DNA of 64,000 bases from a virus. The position numbers were made by a program, and so were the translations under genes. Shown here one piece after another: positions 26,762 through 35,498 of the stretch. Within the stretch, counting starts at the first letter, position 1. Every line of letters starts with the position of its first letter. The notes beneath the pieces were generated by a model. That model was not told where the DNA came from and did no database searches. It saw only the letters and a list, made by a program, of their open reading frames with translations. The stretch lies in IMG/VR virus record IMGVR_UViG_3300010403_000705, positions 186,001 to 250,000 of that record. One strand, given 5' to 3'.

Positions 26762-26950
26762 ATGAATACGACTGTCAATGAATTACCACATTTTATAAAT
26801 GATAAGTTACATAGGCAAGATGGTCCAGCTCTAGTAAATTATCTTTGTCGCAAGGGAGTAAATTATTGGTTTTTTAATGGACTGATAATACCAAACTGTT
26901 CAACACAGGAATATTTTAATAAAGCAATTAAGTTATTAGTTTTCTTGTAA
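26762..26950 (+). CDS. Small HRxDGPA-repeat protein with VFL tail
   Basis: This is a 62-residue protein. KLHRQDGPALVNY followed by NYWFFNGL is the short HR-x-DGPA...W-x-x-NG repeat seen in many small phage and bacterial proteins of unknown, possibly protein-binding role. The C-terminus KAIKLLVFL fits the hydrophobic tail family in weakened form. Confidence 0.6.
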   Translation: MNTTVNELPHFINDKLHRQDGPALVNYLCRKGVNYWFFNGLIIPNCSTQEYFNKAIKLLVFL

Positions 26951-26997
26951 AATAACTTAATTAATACCACAAATAAATTTAACAATAAGGGAAAACA

Positions 26998-27315
26998 ATG
27001 CCTACATATTTATATAAATGTCCGATCCATAATGAATTTGAAGAAGAACACTCAATAAAAATTAAACTAGATTTTTGTCCTAAGTGCAAAGAAGAAGGTA
27101 AGGATGAGATTAAAATCGAAAGATTAATTAATTGTATGACAATAGGAGTAGTAGAACTTACAGGACAAGATTTAGTAAATAAAATTAAACAAGACGCCAA
27201 AAATTTGAAAGAAGATGCATCAAAAAACGAGAAGATTTATGCTAATCTGTTAGGAGAGGACAAATATCAAAATCTTCAATCGCAAATGGATCGAAGGAAG
27301 TATAACCGTAAATAA
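26998..27315 (+). CDS. FmdB-like zinc-ribbon protein 1
   Basis: This is a 105-residue protein. MPTYLYKCPIHNEFEEEHSI then FCPKCKEEG is the FmdB-type putative regulatory zinc ribbon. The first CxxC has become C-P-I-H, so the ligands would be Cys/His plus CxxC. The C-terminal 55 residues are a charged helix not found in the second copy. Ribosome site AGGGAAAACA precedes the ATG. The paralogue at 27446 follows after a 130-bp gap holding a palindrome. Confidence 0.65.
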   Translation: MPTYLYKCPIHNEFEEEHSIKIKLDFCPKCKEEGKDEIKIERLINCMTIGVVELTGQDLVNKIKQDAKNLKEDASKNEKIYANLLGEDKYQNLQSQMDRRKYNRK

Positions 27316-27320
27316 CTATT

Positions 27321-27342
27321 GTAAAAAATATATATTTTTTAC
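27321..27342. terminator. AT-rich palindrome, possible terminator
   Basis: GTAAAAAATAT at 27321-27331 is followed directly by its exact complement ATATTTTTTAC at 27332-27342. It lies in a 130-bp gap between two paralogous genes. The A-run/T-run arms would work as a weak bidirectional terminator. A TTGACA at 27370-27375 follows but has no good -10. Confidence 0.4.
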
Positions 27343-27445
27343 TTCTATAAAACAAAAAAAATCTGGCAATTGACATTCCAAAAAAAGAATTTAACTTATC
27401 TCTACAGTAGTTAATATCTTAATAAAAATTTTGGAGATGCTTATT

Positions 27446-27634
27446 ATGCCCACATACTTATATAAATGTGAAAAACATAGTGAATTTGAATATGAACATT
27501 CAATAAAAGAAAAAATAGAATTTTGCCCTAAATGTAAAGAAGAAGGGCAAACAAAGGAAGTAACTAGATTAATTTGCCCTGGTATTGGATTTATTTTAAG
27601 TGGTTCGGGTTGGGCTAAGGATAATTATAGTTAA
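27446..27634 (+). CDS. FmdB-like zinc-ribbon protein 2
   Basis: This is a 62-residue protein. The ATG at 27446 is chosen over one 15 bases upstream because TTGGAGA lies at the right distance and because MPTYLYKC then matches its paralogue and the FmdB family start. It retains C-E-K-H and FCPKC, and ends GFILSGSGWAKDNYS, the FmdB C-terminal signature. FmdB-like proteins are assumed to be regulators; the role here is unknown. It precedes the sigma factor gene. Confidence 0.65.
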   Translation: MPTYLYKCEKHSEFEYEHSIKEKIEFCPKCKEEGQTKEVTRLICPGIGFILSGSGWAKDNYS

Positions 27635-27693
27635 ACTAACTGTATCAATAATTAAGTATAACAATACTTCCATTTCATAGCGAGAATTTACTA

Positions 27694-28314
27694 ATGTTAA
27701 CAGAACAAGAAGCGCAAGATTTGATGATTAAATTAATTGATCTTAGATCAAAATCCGATAATCCAAACAATTTAAATGAATTAAAAAAACATGAACAGGT
27801 TTGTATTGAAAAGTTTAAATATCTAGTGACAATGAAAACTGGTCGATATAAAGCTTTTAGTAATTATGATGATTTAAATCAAGAAGGTTTTGAGGCTTTA
27901 ATTAAGGCTATGAATAATTATAACCCTAAGAGAGGCTCTTTTTTTTGGTGGGCACATAAATATATCGACACGCGAATTTCTAGAAGTGCTAATTTACATA
28001 CTACCATTAGATATCCTTTAAAGGTTGCAAAAAATAACACGCCACATAAAGAGACAATAATGCCAACTCTAATTGAAGAAAGACATTGCCCAGATAAAGA
28101 ATTGGAAAATTCTCAATTAGATCATGCAATACAGGGTGTGTTTACACTATTAACCACTGAACAAAAACAAGTAATTAATTTAGCATATGGTTTTGATGGA
28201 GATAAACCAATGTCTATCAATAAGATATGTAAAAAATTAAACATGTCTCGATTAAACTGTATTAAAACTATTAACAATGCTCTTTCATTAATGAAAGAGA
28301 ATATTAAAATATAA
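27694..28314 (+). CDS. Sigma-70-family RNA polymerase sigma factor
   Basis: This is a 206-residue sigma factor. Residues 55-100 (YDDLNQEGFEALIKAMNNY, then FFWWAHKYIDTRISR) match region 2, which binds polymerase and melts the -10. Residues 150-200 (LLTTEQKQVINLAYG, then a helix-turn-helix) match region 4. It is short, as phage late sigma factors are. It may direct host polymerase to promoters that have a TATAAT box but no clear -35 (for example 36720, 40277, 18071). That link is inferred. Confidence 0.8.
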   Translation: MLTEQEAQDLMIKLIDLRSKSDNPNNLNELKKHEQVCIEKFKYLVTMKTGRYKAFSNYDDLNQEGFEALIKAMNNYNPKRGSFFWWAHKYIDTRISRSANLHTTIRYPLKVAKNNTPHKETIMPTLIEERHCPDKELENSQLDHAIQGVFTLLTTEQKQVINLAYGFDGDKPMSINKICKKLNMSRLNCIKTINNALSLMKENIKI

Positions 28315-28344
28315 TAATTACAAATAAGGTTTTCGTAGGTTAAT

Positions 28345-29319
28345 ATGAGTTTATTTACGCCGAGACCCACTTATGCACCTTTTGAGTATCCGAAGGCTTA
28401 TAATTACTGGGAACTACAACAGCAATCCCACTGGTTGCATACAGAAATTTCCATGGCATCAGATATCAATGATTGGAAATTGAATCTTAATGAAACTGAA
28501 AAAAATGTTATTGGGCATATCTTAAAAGGTTTTACACAATCTGAAGTTTTTATACAAGAGTATTGGGGGCAAATGGTTGGGAAGTGGTTTAAGAAGCCAG
28601 AAATTCAGATGATGGCAGCCACCTTTTCTGCTTTTGAATCTATACATGCAGTATCTTACGCATACCTCAACCAATCTCTAGGATTAGAAGATTTTGATTC
28701 ATTTCTTCATGAACCTACAGCAAAAGCAAAAATTGATAGATTAATTAATACAAAAGGTAAATCGAAAGAAGAAATTGCTAAGAGTTTAGCAATATTTTCT
28801 GCTTTTAATGAAGGAGTAAATCTTTTTTCTTCATTTGCGGTGTTATTGAATTTTTCTAGATTCAACAAATTAAAAGGGGTTGGGCAAATAATAGCTTTTT
28901 CTATCAAAGATGAATCTTTACATTCTGAAGCAGGTTGCTGGTTATTTAGAGTTCTAGTGGAAGAGTTTCCAGAAATTTTTAATGATATTTTAAAAAAAGA
29001 AATTTATGATGCCGCTCGATTAACAGTTGAGCTTGAAGATAATTTTATCAATAAAGCTTTTGAACTAGGACCAATAGAAGGTATTGACTCTCATGATTTA
29101 AAGACTTTTATTAGATTTAGAGCAAATACTAAGTTAAATGATTTAGGTTTGAAAAAAATCTGGAAGAATTTAGATAAACAAGCACTCGAAAGAATGTCAT
29201 GGTTTGACATTATGAGTGCGGGTGTTTCACACGCAGACTTTTTTGCATCGAGAGTTTCTGATTATGCTAAAGGTGCAATAGACTTTTCTAATATTTGGGA
29301 TGACAATACCGATGAGTAA
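28345..29319 (+). CDS. nrdB: Class I ribonucleotide reductase small subunit
   Basis: This 324-residue R2 protein makes the diferric/tyrosyl radical for dNTP synthesis. Ligands by spacing to E. coli R2 are Glu67 (normally Asp84), Glu98 and His101 in FESIH, radical Tyr105, a Glu in FNEGVNLF, and Glu/His in KDESLHSE. The Asp-to-Glu change at the first ligand is also known in class Ic enzymes, but the radical Tyr is retained here. nrdB precedes nrdA with overlapping ends, the reverse of the common bacterial order. Confidence 0.88.
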   Translation: MSLFTPRPTYAPFEYPKAYNYWELQQQSHWLHTEISMASDINDWKLNLNETEKNVIGHILKGFTQSEVFIQEYWGQMVGKWFKKPEIQMMAATFSAFESIHAVSYAYLNQSLGLEDFDSFLHEPTAKAKIDRLINTKGKSKEEIAKSLAIFSAFNEGVNLFSSFAVLLNFSRFNKLKGVGQIIAFSIKDESLHSEAGCWLFRVLVEEFPEIFNDILKKEIYDAARLTVELEDNFINKAFELGPIEGIDSHDLKTFIRFRANTKLNDLGLKKIWKNLDKQALERMSWFDIMSAGVSHADFFASRVSDYAKGAIDFSNIWDDNTDE

Positions 29320-31009
29320 ATTGGACGAACTTAAAAGTAATAATGATGCACCAGAGTGGATGAACGAAGAAGGATTTAAGACGTTAAATTCTGGTTATCT
29401 ATTAAATAATGAAACACCACGTGAAATGTATATACGTATATCTAAAGCTGCTGCTAGTTATTATTTAGATAGTGAAGAATATGAAAAGAAGTTTTTTCAT
29501 ATTCTTTGGAAAAACTGGCTATGTCCAGCCTCGCCTATATTAAGTAATTTAGGTACTAACAGAGGTTTGCCTATCTCTTGTAATACAATTCATGTAGATG
29601 ACAGCCTAGATTCTATTTTTATGAAAAATTACGAATTTGCCACACTATCTAAAAATGGTGCAGGTGTAGGTATTTACTTTGGAGATATTAGAGGTCGTGG
29701 AGTGCCTATTAAAGGCAATGGATATTCTGAAGGTATTATTCCTTGGGCTAGGGTATTTGACATAACAACTCTATCAGTTAATCAAGGATCTACTAGACGT
29801 GGAGCCTCCGCTATTTATCTACCTATTGACCATCCAGATATTCAAGAATTTATTAATATAAGAAGACCTACTGGAGATGTTAACCGTAGATGTTTAAATA
29901 TCAATCATGGCGTCTGCATCAGCGATTCATGGATGAAAACCATGCTTAAAGGAGATAAAGAAAAAAGAAAATTATGGACAGAAATATTAAAAGCTAGGGT
30001 AGAAACTGGCGAACCTTATATGTTTTTTACAGATAATGTAAATGTAAATAATCCAGAATGTTATATAAAAAATGGTTTAACTGTCAAGAGCTCTAATATT
30101 TGCAGTGAAATAGCATTATATACAGATCCGGACCATAGTTTTGTATGCTGTTTATCTTCTTTAAATTTAGTTCGTTGGCATGAATGGAAAAACACAGATA
30201 CTGTTAATCTAGCCGTGAGGTTCTTAGATGCTGTATTATCAGAATATATTGAAAAAGCTGGCGTAATGAAAGGTATGGAAGCTTCTAGAAGATCGGCTTT
30301 AAAAGGTAGAGCCATCGGTATTGGTGTATTAGGTTGGCATTCTTTTCTTCAAGAAGAAAAAATATCTTTTGATAGCTTTGATGCTATGAATTTAAATGCT
30401 GAAATTTTTAAGACAATAAATAAAAAAGCCAATGAAGAAACTGCCATTCTAGCGCAAGAATTAGGAGAACCAGAATGGTGTAGAGGTTTTAACAGACGTA
30501 ATACACATTTGATTGCTATTGCGCCTACAGTAAGTAATTCAACTATTTCTGGCGGTTATAGTGCTGGTATAGAACCAATTTCAGCTAATGTATTCTCTCA
30601 AAAATCTGCTAAAGGTACCTTTATACGCAAAAATACTGTATTAGAAAAATTATTAAAAGATAAAGAACAAAACACTCCAGAAGTATGGAAATCTATAAAT
30701 GAACAAAATGGAAGTGTACAACATTTAGATTGTTTAAGTAAAGAAGAGAAAGAAATATTCTTAACAGCCAGAGAAATAAACCAACATACAATAGTTAAGC
30801 TAGCCGTTCAAAGGCAGAAATGGGTTGATCAAGCACAATCTGTTAATTTATTTTTTGCTACGAACTCATTGCCCAAATATATTCATGATGTACATGTTCA
30901 AGCATGGAAAAATGGATTAAAAACATTATATTATTTGCGTAGCGATGGAGTAATAAAAAGTGATTTGGCTTTTAGAAATAAAGATGAATGCAAAGCTTGT
31001 GAAGGTTAA
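29312..31009 (+). CDS. nrdA: Class I ribonucleotide reductase large subunit
   Basis: This roughly 565-residue alpha subunit overlaps nrdB by eight bases. The ATG at 29312 is preferred over 29300 because GGGAT lies upstream at a usable distance. Active-site features are PISCNTI (first redox Cys), NICSEIAL (N-x-C-x-E radical site), CCLSSLNL (second redox Cys), TLYYLRS (radical-transfer Tyr pair) and a C-terminal CKACEG thiol pair. It is shorter than E. coli NrdA, and no N-terminal ATP-cone is visible, so allosteric activity control is probably lost. Confidence 0.88.
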   Translation: MSKLDELKSNNDAPEWMNEEGFKTLNSGYLLNNETPREMYIRISKAAASYYLDSEEYEKKFFHILWKNWLCPASPILSNLGTNRGLPISCNTIHVDDSLDSIFMKNYEFATLSKNGAGVGIYFGDIRGRGVPIKGNGYSEGIIPWARVFDITTLSVNQGSTRRGASAIYLPIDHPDIQEFINIRRPTGDVNRRCLNINHGVCISDSWMKTMLKGDKEKRKLWTEILKARVETGEPYMFFTDNVNVNNPECYIKNGLTVKSSNICSEIALYTDPDHSFVCCLSSLNLVRWHEWKNTDTVNLAVRFLDAVLSEYIEKAGVMKGMEASRRSALKGRAIGIGVLGWHSFLQEEKISFDSFDAMNLNAEIFKTINKKANEETAILAQELGEPEWCRGFNRRNTHLIAIAPTVSNSTISGGYSAGIEPISANVFSQKSAKGTFIRKNTVLEKLLKDKEQNTPEVWKSINEQNGSVQHLDCLSKEEKEIFLTAREINQHTIVKLAVQRQKWVDQAQSVNLFFATNSLPKYIHDVHVQAWKNGLKTLYYLRSDGVIKSDLAFRNKDECKACEG

Positions 31010-31071
31010 TTTTCTTACGAATGTATCAGATCAAATATCTAAAAATATTTTTTAATGTGAGTATTATATAA

Positions 31072-31455
31072 ATGCAAGGAACAATTCTTCTCAATTACAA
31101 TGAGAATATACATAAAGTAGAAGAAGAAGAAAAAAATAGATTTCTGAAGGGATTGCTTGACCAAATGGGTATTCCTATTAGTGAATTTTGGTCAGATGAT
31201 CAACCATTATCAATAGATCAAAAAATAAAATTAAGGAATTTGCTCATTACTTATTCTATTCAAGTTATAGATGATTTAGATGGACATTTGACGATATATG
31301 TCGAAGGTGAATTAGTAGGAGAATGGAAAAAATCTACTTATAAATTGAAAAGAGATTTAAGCCAAATTGATCCAAAAAAGCAATTGTATTTAGAGATGGA
31401 AATTAATTGTTGGTCTTTATTTGAAGACTCAGGAACAGGAAATTATGATTTATAA
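31072..31455 (+). CDS. Hypothetical protein
   Basis: This 127-residue acidic protein lies between the reductase and the NUMOD fragment. It has a helical N-terminus with a run of Glu and a beta-rich second half (HLTIYVEGELVGEWKK). No domain or tail motif is recognised. Its last codons overlap the start of the small NUMOD gene. Confidence 0.55.
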   Translation: MQGTILLNYNENIHKVEEEEKNRFLKGLLDQMGIPISEFWSDDQPLSIDQKIKLRNLLITYSIQVIDDLDGHLTIYVEGELVGEWKKSTYKLKRDLSQIDPKKQLYLEMEINCWSLFEDSGTGNYDL

Positions 31456-31579
31456 ATCGATAACTGAAGCCAGTAAAATATTAGCCATTGCTGGCACTAA
31501 TATTTCCAAGGTATGTAAAGGTAAAAAAACAGCTGGTGGATATTTTTGGAAATACAATGAGGTAAAATTAGATGCGTAA
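31445..31579 (+). CDS. Stand-alone NUMOD-like DNA-binding peptide, homing-endonuclease relic
   Basis: ATG at 31445 opens a 44-codon frame ending TAA at 31579, overlapping the genes on both sides. The translation EASKILAIAGTNISKVCKGK followed by TAGGYFWKY matches the NUMOD1-type modular helix-turn-helix that targets phage HNH/GIY-YIG homing endonucleases. No nuclease domain is present nearby, so it is either a relic of a lost mobile endonuclease or a domesticated DNA-binding peptide. Confidence 0.6.
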   Translation: MIYKSITEASKILAIAGTNISKVCKGKKTAGGYFWKYNEVKLDA

Positions 31580-32885
31580 AACTTATATTCTTGATACATC
31601 AGTCTTAATTCAAGATCCTGGGGCTTATAAATATTTTAATCATAGTGATGTAGTAATCCCAATTGCTGTCATAACTGAATTAGATAAATTAAAAAAGCAA
31701 CTCAATGAAGTAGGTAAAAATGCTAGAGTAGCAATAAGATTATTGGATGAGATATCTAATATTGGGGATATTAGTACAGGTATATTATTAGAAAATGATA
31801 TTCTTTTAAAAATTGACGCATCTTATTATGATTTGAACAATCCTATTTTTCTAGGATTCGGTGATCATAATTATGGCGATACACAAATCTTAGCTTGCAT
31901 GTATATTACTTGGAAAGAACATCCATATAATGATGTAATTTTGGTAAGTAATGATTTTAATTTAAGATTAAAAGTCAAAGGTAGAGGCATGAGTGCCCAG
32001 GCTCACGAGAATGTGAAGTATTCATTAAATGAATTATATACTGGCATGCAAACTATTGTAAACGAAGAAGCAGGATATCAACTACAGCAACATAATTATA
32101 TTGATCCAGTTACGTTTGGATTTGATTTGAAACCTAATGAATGTGTATTATTCCAAAATGATTCTGGCGATGGCATTGCAATGGGTCGTCAAATTAATTA
32201 TAATAAGATTAAGTTATTAAAAAAACATTTTCCTTGGGGTGTATCTAGTAGGAATAAAGAACAATCTTTTGCTATTGATTTATTAATGGATAAGAATATA
32301 GATCTTGTAACCTTAATTGGAAGAGCGGGCACAGGAAAAAGTTTAATAGTATTAGCTAGTGCTCTCGAATTAGTTTTAAATAGAAAAGAATACAGTAAAT
32401 TTATTATATATAGACCAATCCAACCTGTTGGAAATGATATAGGTTATTTACCTGGGACAATGGAAGAAAAATTAGCACCATGGTTTCAAGCTATTATGGA
32501 CAATTTCGAATTTCTATTTTCTTCAAAAAATGGTAATACTGATTGGAAAAGAAATCTGGAAATGTATCAAAAAAAAGGTTCCATAGAAATGGAAGCCATT
32601 ACATACATTCGTGGTAGAAGTATTCCTAATTCAATAATTTTAATAGATGAGTGTCAGAATTTATCCAAAGAGGATGTAAAGACTATATTGACGCGTGCAG
32701 GAGAAGGTACAAAAATAATTTTAACAGGTGATATAGAGCAAATCGACAATTCTTCATTAGATGCAACCAGTAATGGTTTAGCTCATGTAATTGAAAAGTT
32801 TAAAGATTCCGAACTAGCTGGACATGTGACATTTATTCAAGGTGAAAGAAGTAAATTAGCATCTAAAGCTGCTGATATTTTATGA
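31572..32885 (+). CDS. PIN-PhoH fusion ATPase/ribonuclease (PhoH2-like)
   Basis: This is a 437-residue two-domain protein. Residues 1-140 are a PIN nuclease domain with acidic residues in LDTSVLI, ITELDKLKK, YGDTQIL and SNDFNLRL. Residues 200-437 are a PhoH P-loop ATPase with Walker A GRAGTGKS near 251 and Walker B IILIDECQN near 355. PhoH2 proteins act as RNA helicase/ribonucleases. It overlaps the NUMOD peptide by eight bases. Role in RNA turnover during infection is inferred. Confidence 0.85.
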   Translation: MRKTYILDTSVLIQDPGAYKYFNHSDVVIPIAVITELDKLKKQLNEVGKNARVAIRLLDEISNIGDISTGILLENDILLKIDASYYDLNNPIFLGFGDHNYGDTQILACMYITWKEHPYNDVILVSNDFNLRLKVKGRGMSAQAHENVKYSLNELYTGMQTIVNEEAGYQLQQHNYIDPVTFGFDLKPNECVLFQNDSGDGIAMGRQINYNKIKLLKKHFPWGVSSRNKEQSFAIDLLMDKNIDLVTLIGRAGTGKSLIVLASALELVLNRKEYSKFIIYRPIQPVGNDIGYLPGTMEEKLAPWFQAIMDNFEFLFSSKNGNTDWKRNLEMYQKKGSIEMEAITYIRGRSIPNSIILIDECQNLSKEDVKTILTRAGEGTKIILTGDIEQIDNSSLDATSNGLAHVIEKFKDSELAGHVTFIQGERSKLASKAADIL

Positions 32886-32895
32886 AAGGTATATT

Positions 32896-33168
32896 ATGAG
32901 TTTAGAAAAAAATAATGAGCCTGTAGAAGTAGAAACAAAACCAAAATTACAAGAAGTAGATAGATTAGTGTTAGAGGTGGCTAAAGCAAATAAAAAAACT
33001 GCTTTAGCTTATGCAGAAAAAGCTTTGGCTCAAAATGAAACTGCTGAATTGGCATATAAATATGTTGTTATACAATTATATATGAAATATAATCTAACAG
33101 AAGCTGATGCTATTAATGAATTTGGAGAAATCATTAAAAATGGCGCTTTATTAAAAGGTCAACAATAA
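32896..33168 (+). CDS. Small hypothetical helical protein
   Basis: This 90-residue protein starts ten bases after PhoH and ends directly before the next ATG. The sequence is almost all helical and Ala/Glu/Lys-rich (KKTALAYAEKALAQNETAEL), like one tetratricopeptide-type helical pair. No function can be assigned. Confidence 0.55.
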   Translation: MSLEKNNEPVEVETKPKLQEVDRLVLEVAKANKKTALAYAEKALAQNETAELAYKYVVIQLYMKYNLTEADAINEFGEIIKNGALLKGQQ

Positions 33169-33414
33169 ATGGATTTAAAAGAATTAACAGATTTAATTGC
33201 TGTTAGACAATATGTTATTAATACAACAGGTAACATGAGCATAGATAGAGCAACAGTTAATGAACTTAATGGCATACTTATCTTACTAGATAAAAAAATA
33301 ATTAGTATTTTGAAAGATACTGAATTTAAAAATTACATAGGGTATCAAAATGTCAAGCAAGCAATACAAGATGTAGCTCGCATAACTAATATAAAATCTG
33401 GATTAAAAAAGTAA
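33169..33414 (+). CDS. Small hypothetical protein
   Basis: This 81-residue helical protein has no gap from the preceding gene (TAA-ATG). No domain is recognised. It precedes methionine aminopeptidase by 23 bases. Confidence 0.55.
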   Translation: MDLKELTDLIAVRQYVINTTGNMSIDRATVNELNGILILLDKKIISILKDTEFKNYIGYQNVKQAIQDVARITNIKSGLKK

Positions 33415-33437
33415 TTTTTGTTTAAGGTATATTCAAA

Positions 33438-34244
33438 ATGAGATTATCGTCAAACGAAGCATTTGCTTCAAATAATTTTATTACTCTAAAAAACCAAGAT
33501 TGGTTAGAAAAACAAAGAGTTGCTGGTAGAGTAGTTGCTGATGTTCTTTCGTTATTAGAAGCACAGGTAAAGAATAACACTAATTTATCATTAAATGAAT
33601 TAAATAAAATTGCTGAAGAATTTATTTTGGATAATAGATGCCAACTTACATTTAAAGGATACAAAGGTTTTCCAGCTGGAGTCTGTATTTCTGTTAATAA
33701 ACAATTGGTACATGGAATACCGTCTGATTATCATTTACAATCAGGGGATATAGTTAGTTTTGATTTAGGAGCTACTTTTGAAGGAGCAATTGCTGATGCA
33801 GCTATAACATGTATATATGGAAAACCTAAATCAGATATGCATATTATGTTAATAGAAGCTACTAAAGATTGTTTAATGAATGGCATTAATACTATCAAGA
33901 TTGGTAAAAAATTAGGATGTATTGGAGATGCTATTAGTAAATGTAATAAGAAATATGGTTTTGGATTAATAACTAAATATGGTGGTCATGGTTTAGATTG
34001 GAATAAACCCCACGCCCCACCATTTGTAGAAAATAAATCAAGTAGTGAGCAGGGTATAAGAATTCAATCCGGATTAACTATTGCTATAGAACCAATGTTG
34101 ATAATAGGTGACACTTATACTTATGTAGACAAAGATGGTTGGACAGTTTATGGTTCTGGTATTAGTGCTCATTTCGAACATTCAATTTTTATTCATGAAA
34201 ACAAAGTAGAGATACTTACACAAAGGAATTGTGACATCTACTAA
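33438..34244 (+). CDS. map: Methionine aminopeptidase, type I
   Basis: This 268-residue enzyme removes the initiator Met from new proteins. The metal ligands are present: Asp109 and Asp120 in SFDLGATFEGAIAD, His in GGHGLDWNKPH, Glu in LTIAIEPML and Glu in SAHFEHSIF. Length and motif spacing match type I enzymes. Together with IF-1 and RF2 it makes three translation or maturation factors in this window. The Fpg-like enzyme, which needs an exposed Pro2, would be a natural substrate. Confidence 0.9.
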   Translation: MRLSSNEAFASNNFITLKNQDWLEKQRVAGRVVADVLSLLEAQVKNNTNLSLNELNKIAEEFILDNRCQLTFKGYKGFPAGVCISVNKQLVHGIPSDYHLQSGDIVSFDLGATFEGAIADAAITCIYGKPKSDMHIMLIEATKDCLMNGINTIKIGKKLGCIGDAISKCNKKYGFGLITKYGGHGLDWNKPHAPPFVENKSSSEQGIRIQSGLTIAIEPMLIIGDTYTYVDKDGWTVYGSGISAHFEHSIFIHENKVEILTQRNCDIY

Positions 34245-34578
34245 TTTAGTATTTATTTCAAAAAATACCAATAAAGGTATAAAGCTCTTTAGATGTCTAT
34301 ATTGTAATGATAATATAAAAGCTCATTTTTTATCAGAAACTAGATGTTATTTTTACTGTAAAATCTGTAAATGTCAGTTCATAAACCAACACGATATTTT
34401 AGTTGAAATAGATATTAAAACAAAAATTAATAGCAAATTTTATACTGTGAAATTAGATCTAGCAAAGAATCGAACTAATTTAGTTTCAGGTCACATAATA
34501 TATTCATGTGATGAGTGTGTATTGGTTACCCCTCAAAATATAAACAATAAAATACGCATGTGGTTATTAATGCAGTAA
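34231..34578 (+). CDS. Zinc-ribbon protein with GTG start
   Basis: This 115-residue protein begins at GTG 34231, inside the end of map, with AAAGGA four bases upstream. FRCLYCNDN...YFYCKICKCQF is a C-x2-C...C-x2-C zinc ribbon, and a further YSCDEC lies near the end. It may bind nucleic acid or a polymerase. No family name can be given. Confidence 0.6.
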   Translation: MTSTNLVFISKNTNKGIKLFRCLYCNDNIKAHFLSETRCYFYCKICKCQFINQHDILVEIDIKTKINSKFYTVKLDLAKNRTNLVSGHIIYSCDECVLVTPQNINNKIRMWLLMQ

Positions 34579-34591
34579 AATGGAGAATAGA

Positions 34592-35104
34592 ATGAAAAAA
34601 TACTTATCAATGTTAATATTTTTATTTATTGGGTGTACGACTAGCGAAACAAACGTAAATGCACCTAATGATGAAGATGCTGGGTCTGTGCCTCCATGTA
34701 TTTCTGATATTGTAGAATGTCAACCACATCAATGTGGTGAGATACTAGATAACTGTGGAAATATTTTCAACTGTTATTGTGATTCGTTAAAATATGATAG
34801 AGAATGTGGTTCACAAGGTTTTGATCTTAATGGAGAGATAGTATCTATGGATAAAAATGTCTGTGGATTTGGATGTTTTTCTTTACCGTTAAATAGTGAA
34901 GATATTAATTGTGAAGATTTAATTTTTCCTAATAGTTCTCATGCTGATAATATTTACAAATGGTGGTGTCCAGATGATAAAAGTGGACATGTGTTTAGTC
35001 CCAACAATTACACTTCTAAATCTGGAACTTCTTGTAGCAGTGATGGTACCATCACTAGTCATTTTGGGTTACTGGGCAATGTTTTTTGCTGTAACAACAA
35101 ATAA
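34592..35104 (+). CDS. Cys-rich lipoprotein
   Basis: This is a 170-residue lipoprotein. ATG 34592 is chosen over 34580 because GGAG lies six bases before it and gives a normal signal peptide (KKYLSMLIFLFIGC, lipobox ending in Cys). The mature part is acidic then Cys-rich. PHQCGEILDNCGNIFNCYC resembles the short Cys motif common in secreted proteins of myxobacteria and relatives. It is expected to be anchored to the cell envelope and may alter the host surface, for example for superinfection exclusion. Confidence 0.65.
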   Translation: MKKYLSMLIFLFIGCTTSETNVNAPNDEDAGSVPPCISDIVECQPHQCGEILDNCGNIFNCYCDSLKYDRECGSQGFDLNGEIVSMDKNVCGFGCFSLPLNSEDINCEDLIFPNSSHADNIYKWWCPDDKSGHVFSPNNYTSKSGTSCSSDGTITSHFGLLGNVFCCNNK

Positions 35105-35109
35105 AATAT

Positions 35110-35430
35110 ATGTGTAATAAAAATGATAACCAACAACATCAAAATAATATATTGATAAATGAAGAATTATCTAAACATTCATGGAGAACTATAAGGAAAT
35201 TTGAAGAATTATTTCCGTGTTTAAATCCATTACATATTATTGAAGTGCAGAATAAAGAGTATCTTGATGAACAAAAAATTATTTCTTTAAAAATGAAGCT
35301 AGCTAAGAATCAAGGAACAGAATATAAAAAAATTCCTGAAACATTTACGACAGAACATATTCGTTACGAATCTGTCGAAGAATTTTGGCAAAGATGGAAT
35401 CGTTTCAAAAAAGTAAAATCATTTATATAA
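35110..35430 (+). CDS. Small protein with KSFI C-terminal tail
   Basis: This is a 106-residue protein of unknown function. The C-terminus YESVEEFWQRWNRFKKVKSFI shows the acidic cap, basic amphipathic helix and K-S-F-I end of the tail family. It is downstream of the lipoprotein by five bases but has no signal peptide, so it is cytoplasmic. Confidence 0.65.
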   Translation: MCNKNDNQQHQNNILINEELSKHSWRTIRKFEELFPCLNPLHIIEVQNKEYLDEQKIISLKMKLAKNQGTEYKKIPETFTTEHIRYESVEEFWQRWNRFKKVKSFI

Positions 35431-35498
35431 AAATAAGATGTTGTATTGCTTACTATTACACGCATATTTTTTAAATATATTACAAAATTAAAGTTTTT

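Noticed and set aside
27370-27401. TTGACA before the second FmdB-like gene as a promoter
   Set aside because: The best -10 candidates (TTAACT, AACTTA) have poor match or spacing, so it was not listed as a feature.
31033-31053. AAATAT/ATATTT hairpin with T-run after nrdA as a terminator
   Set aside because: The stem is only six A-T pairs, below what would be credible in DNA of this composition.
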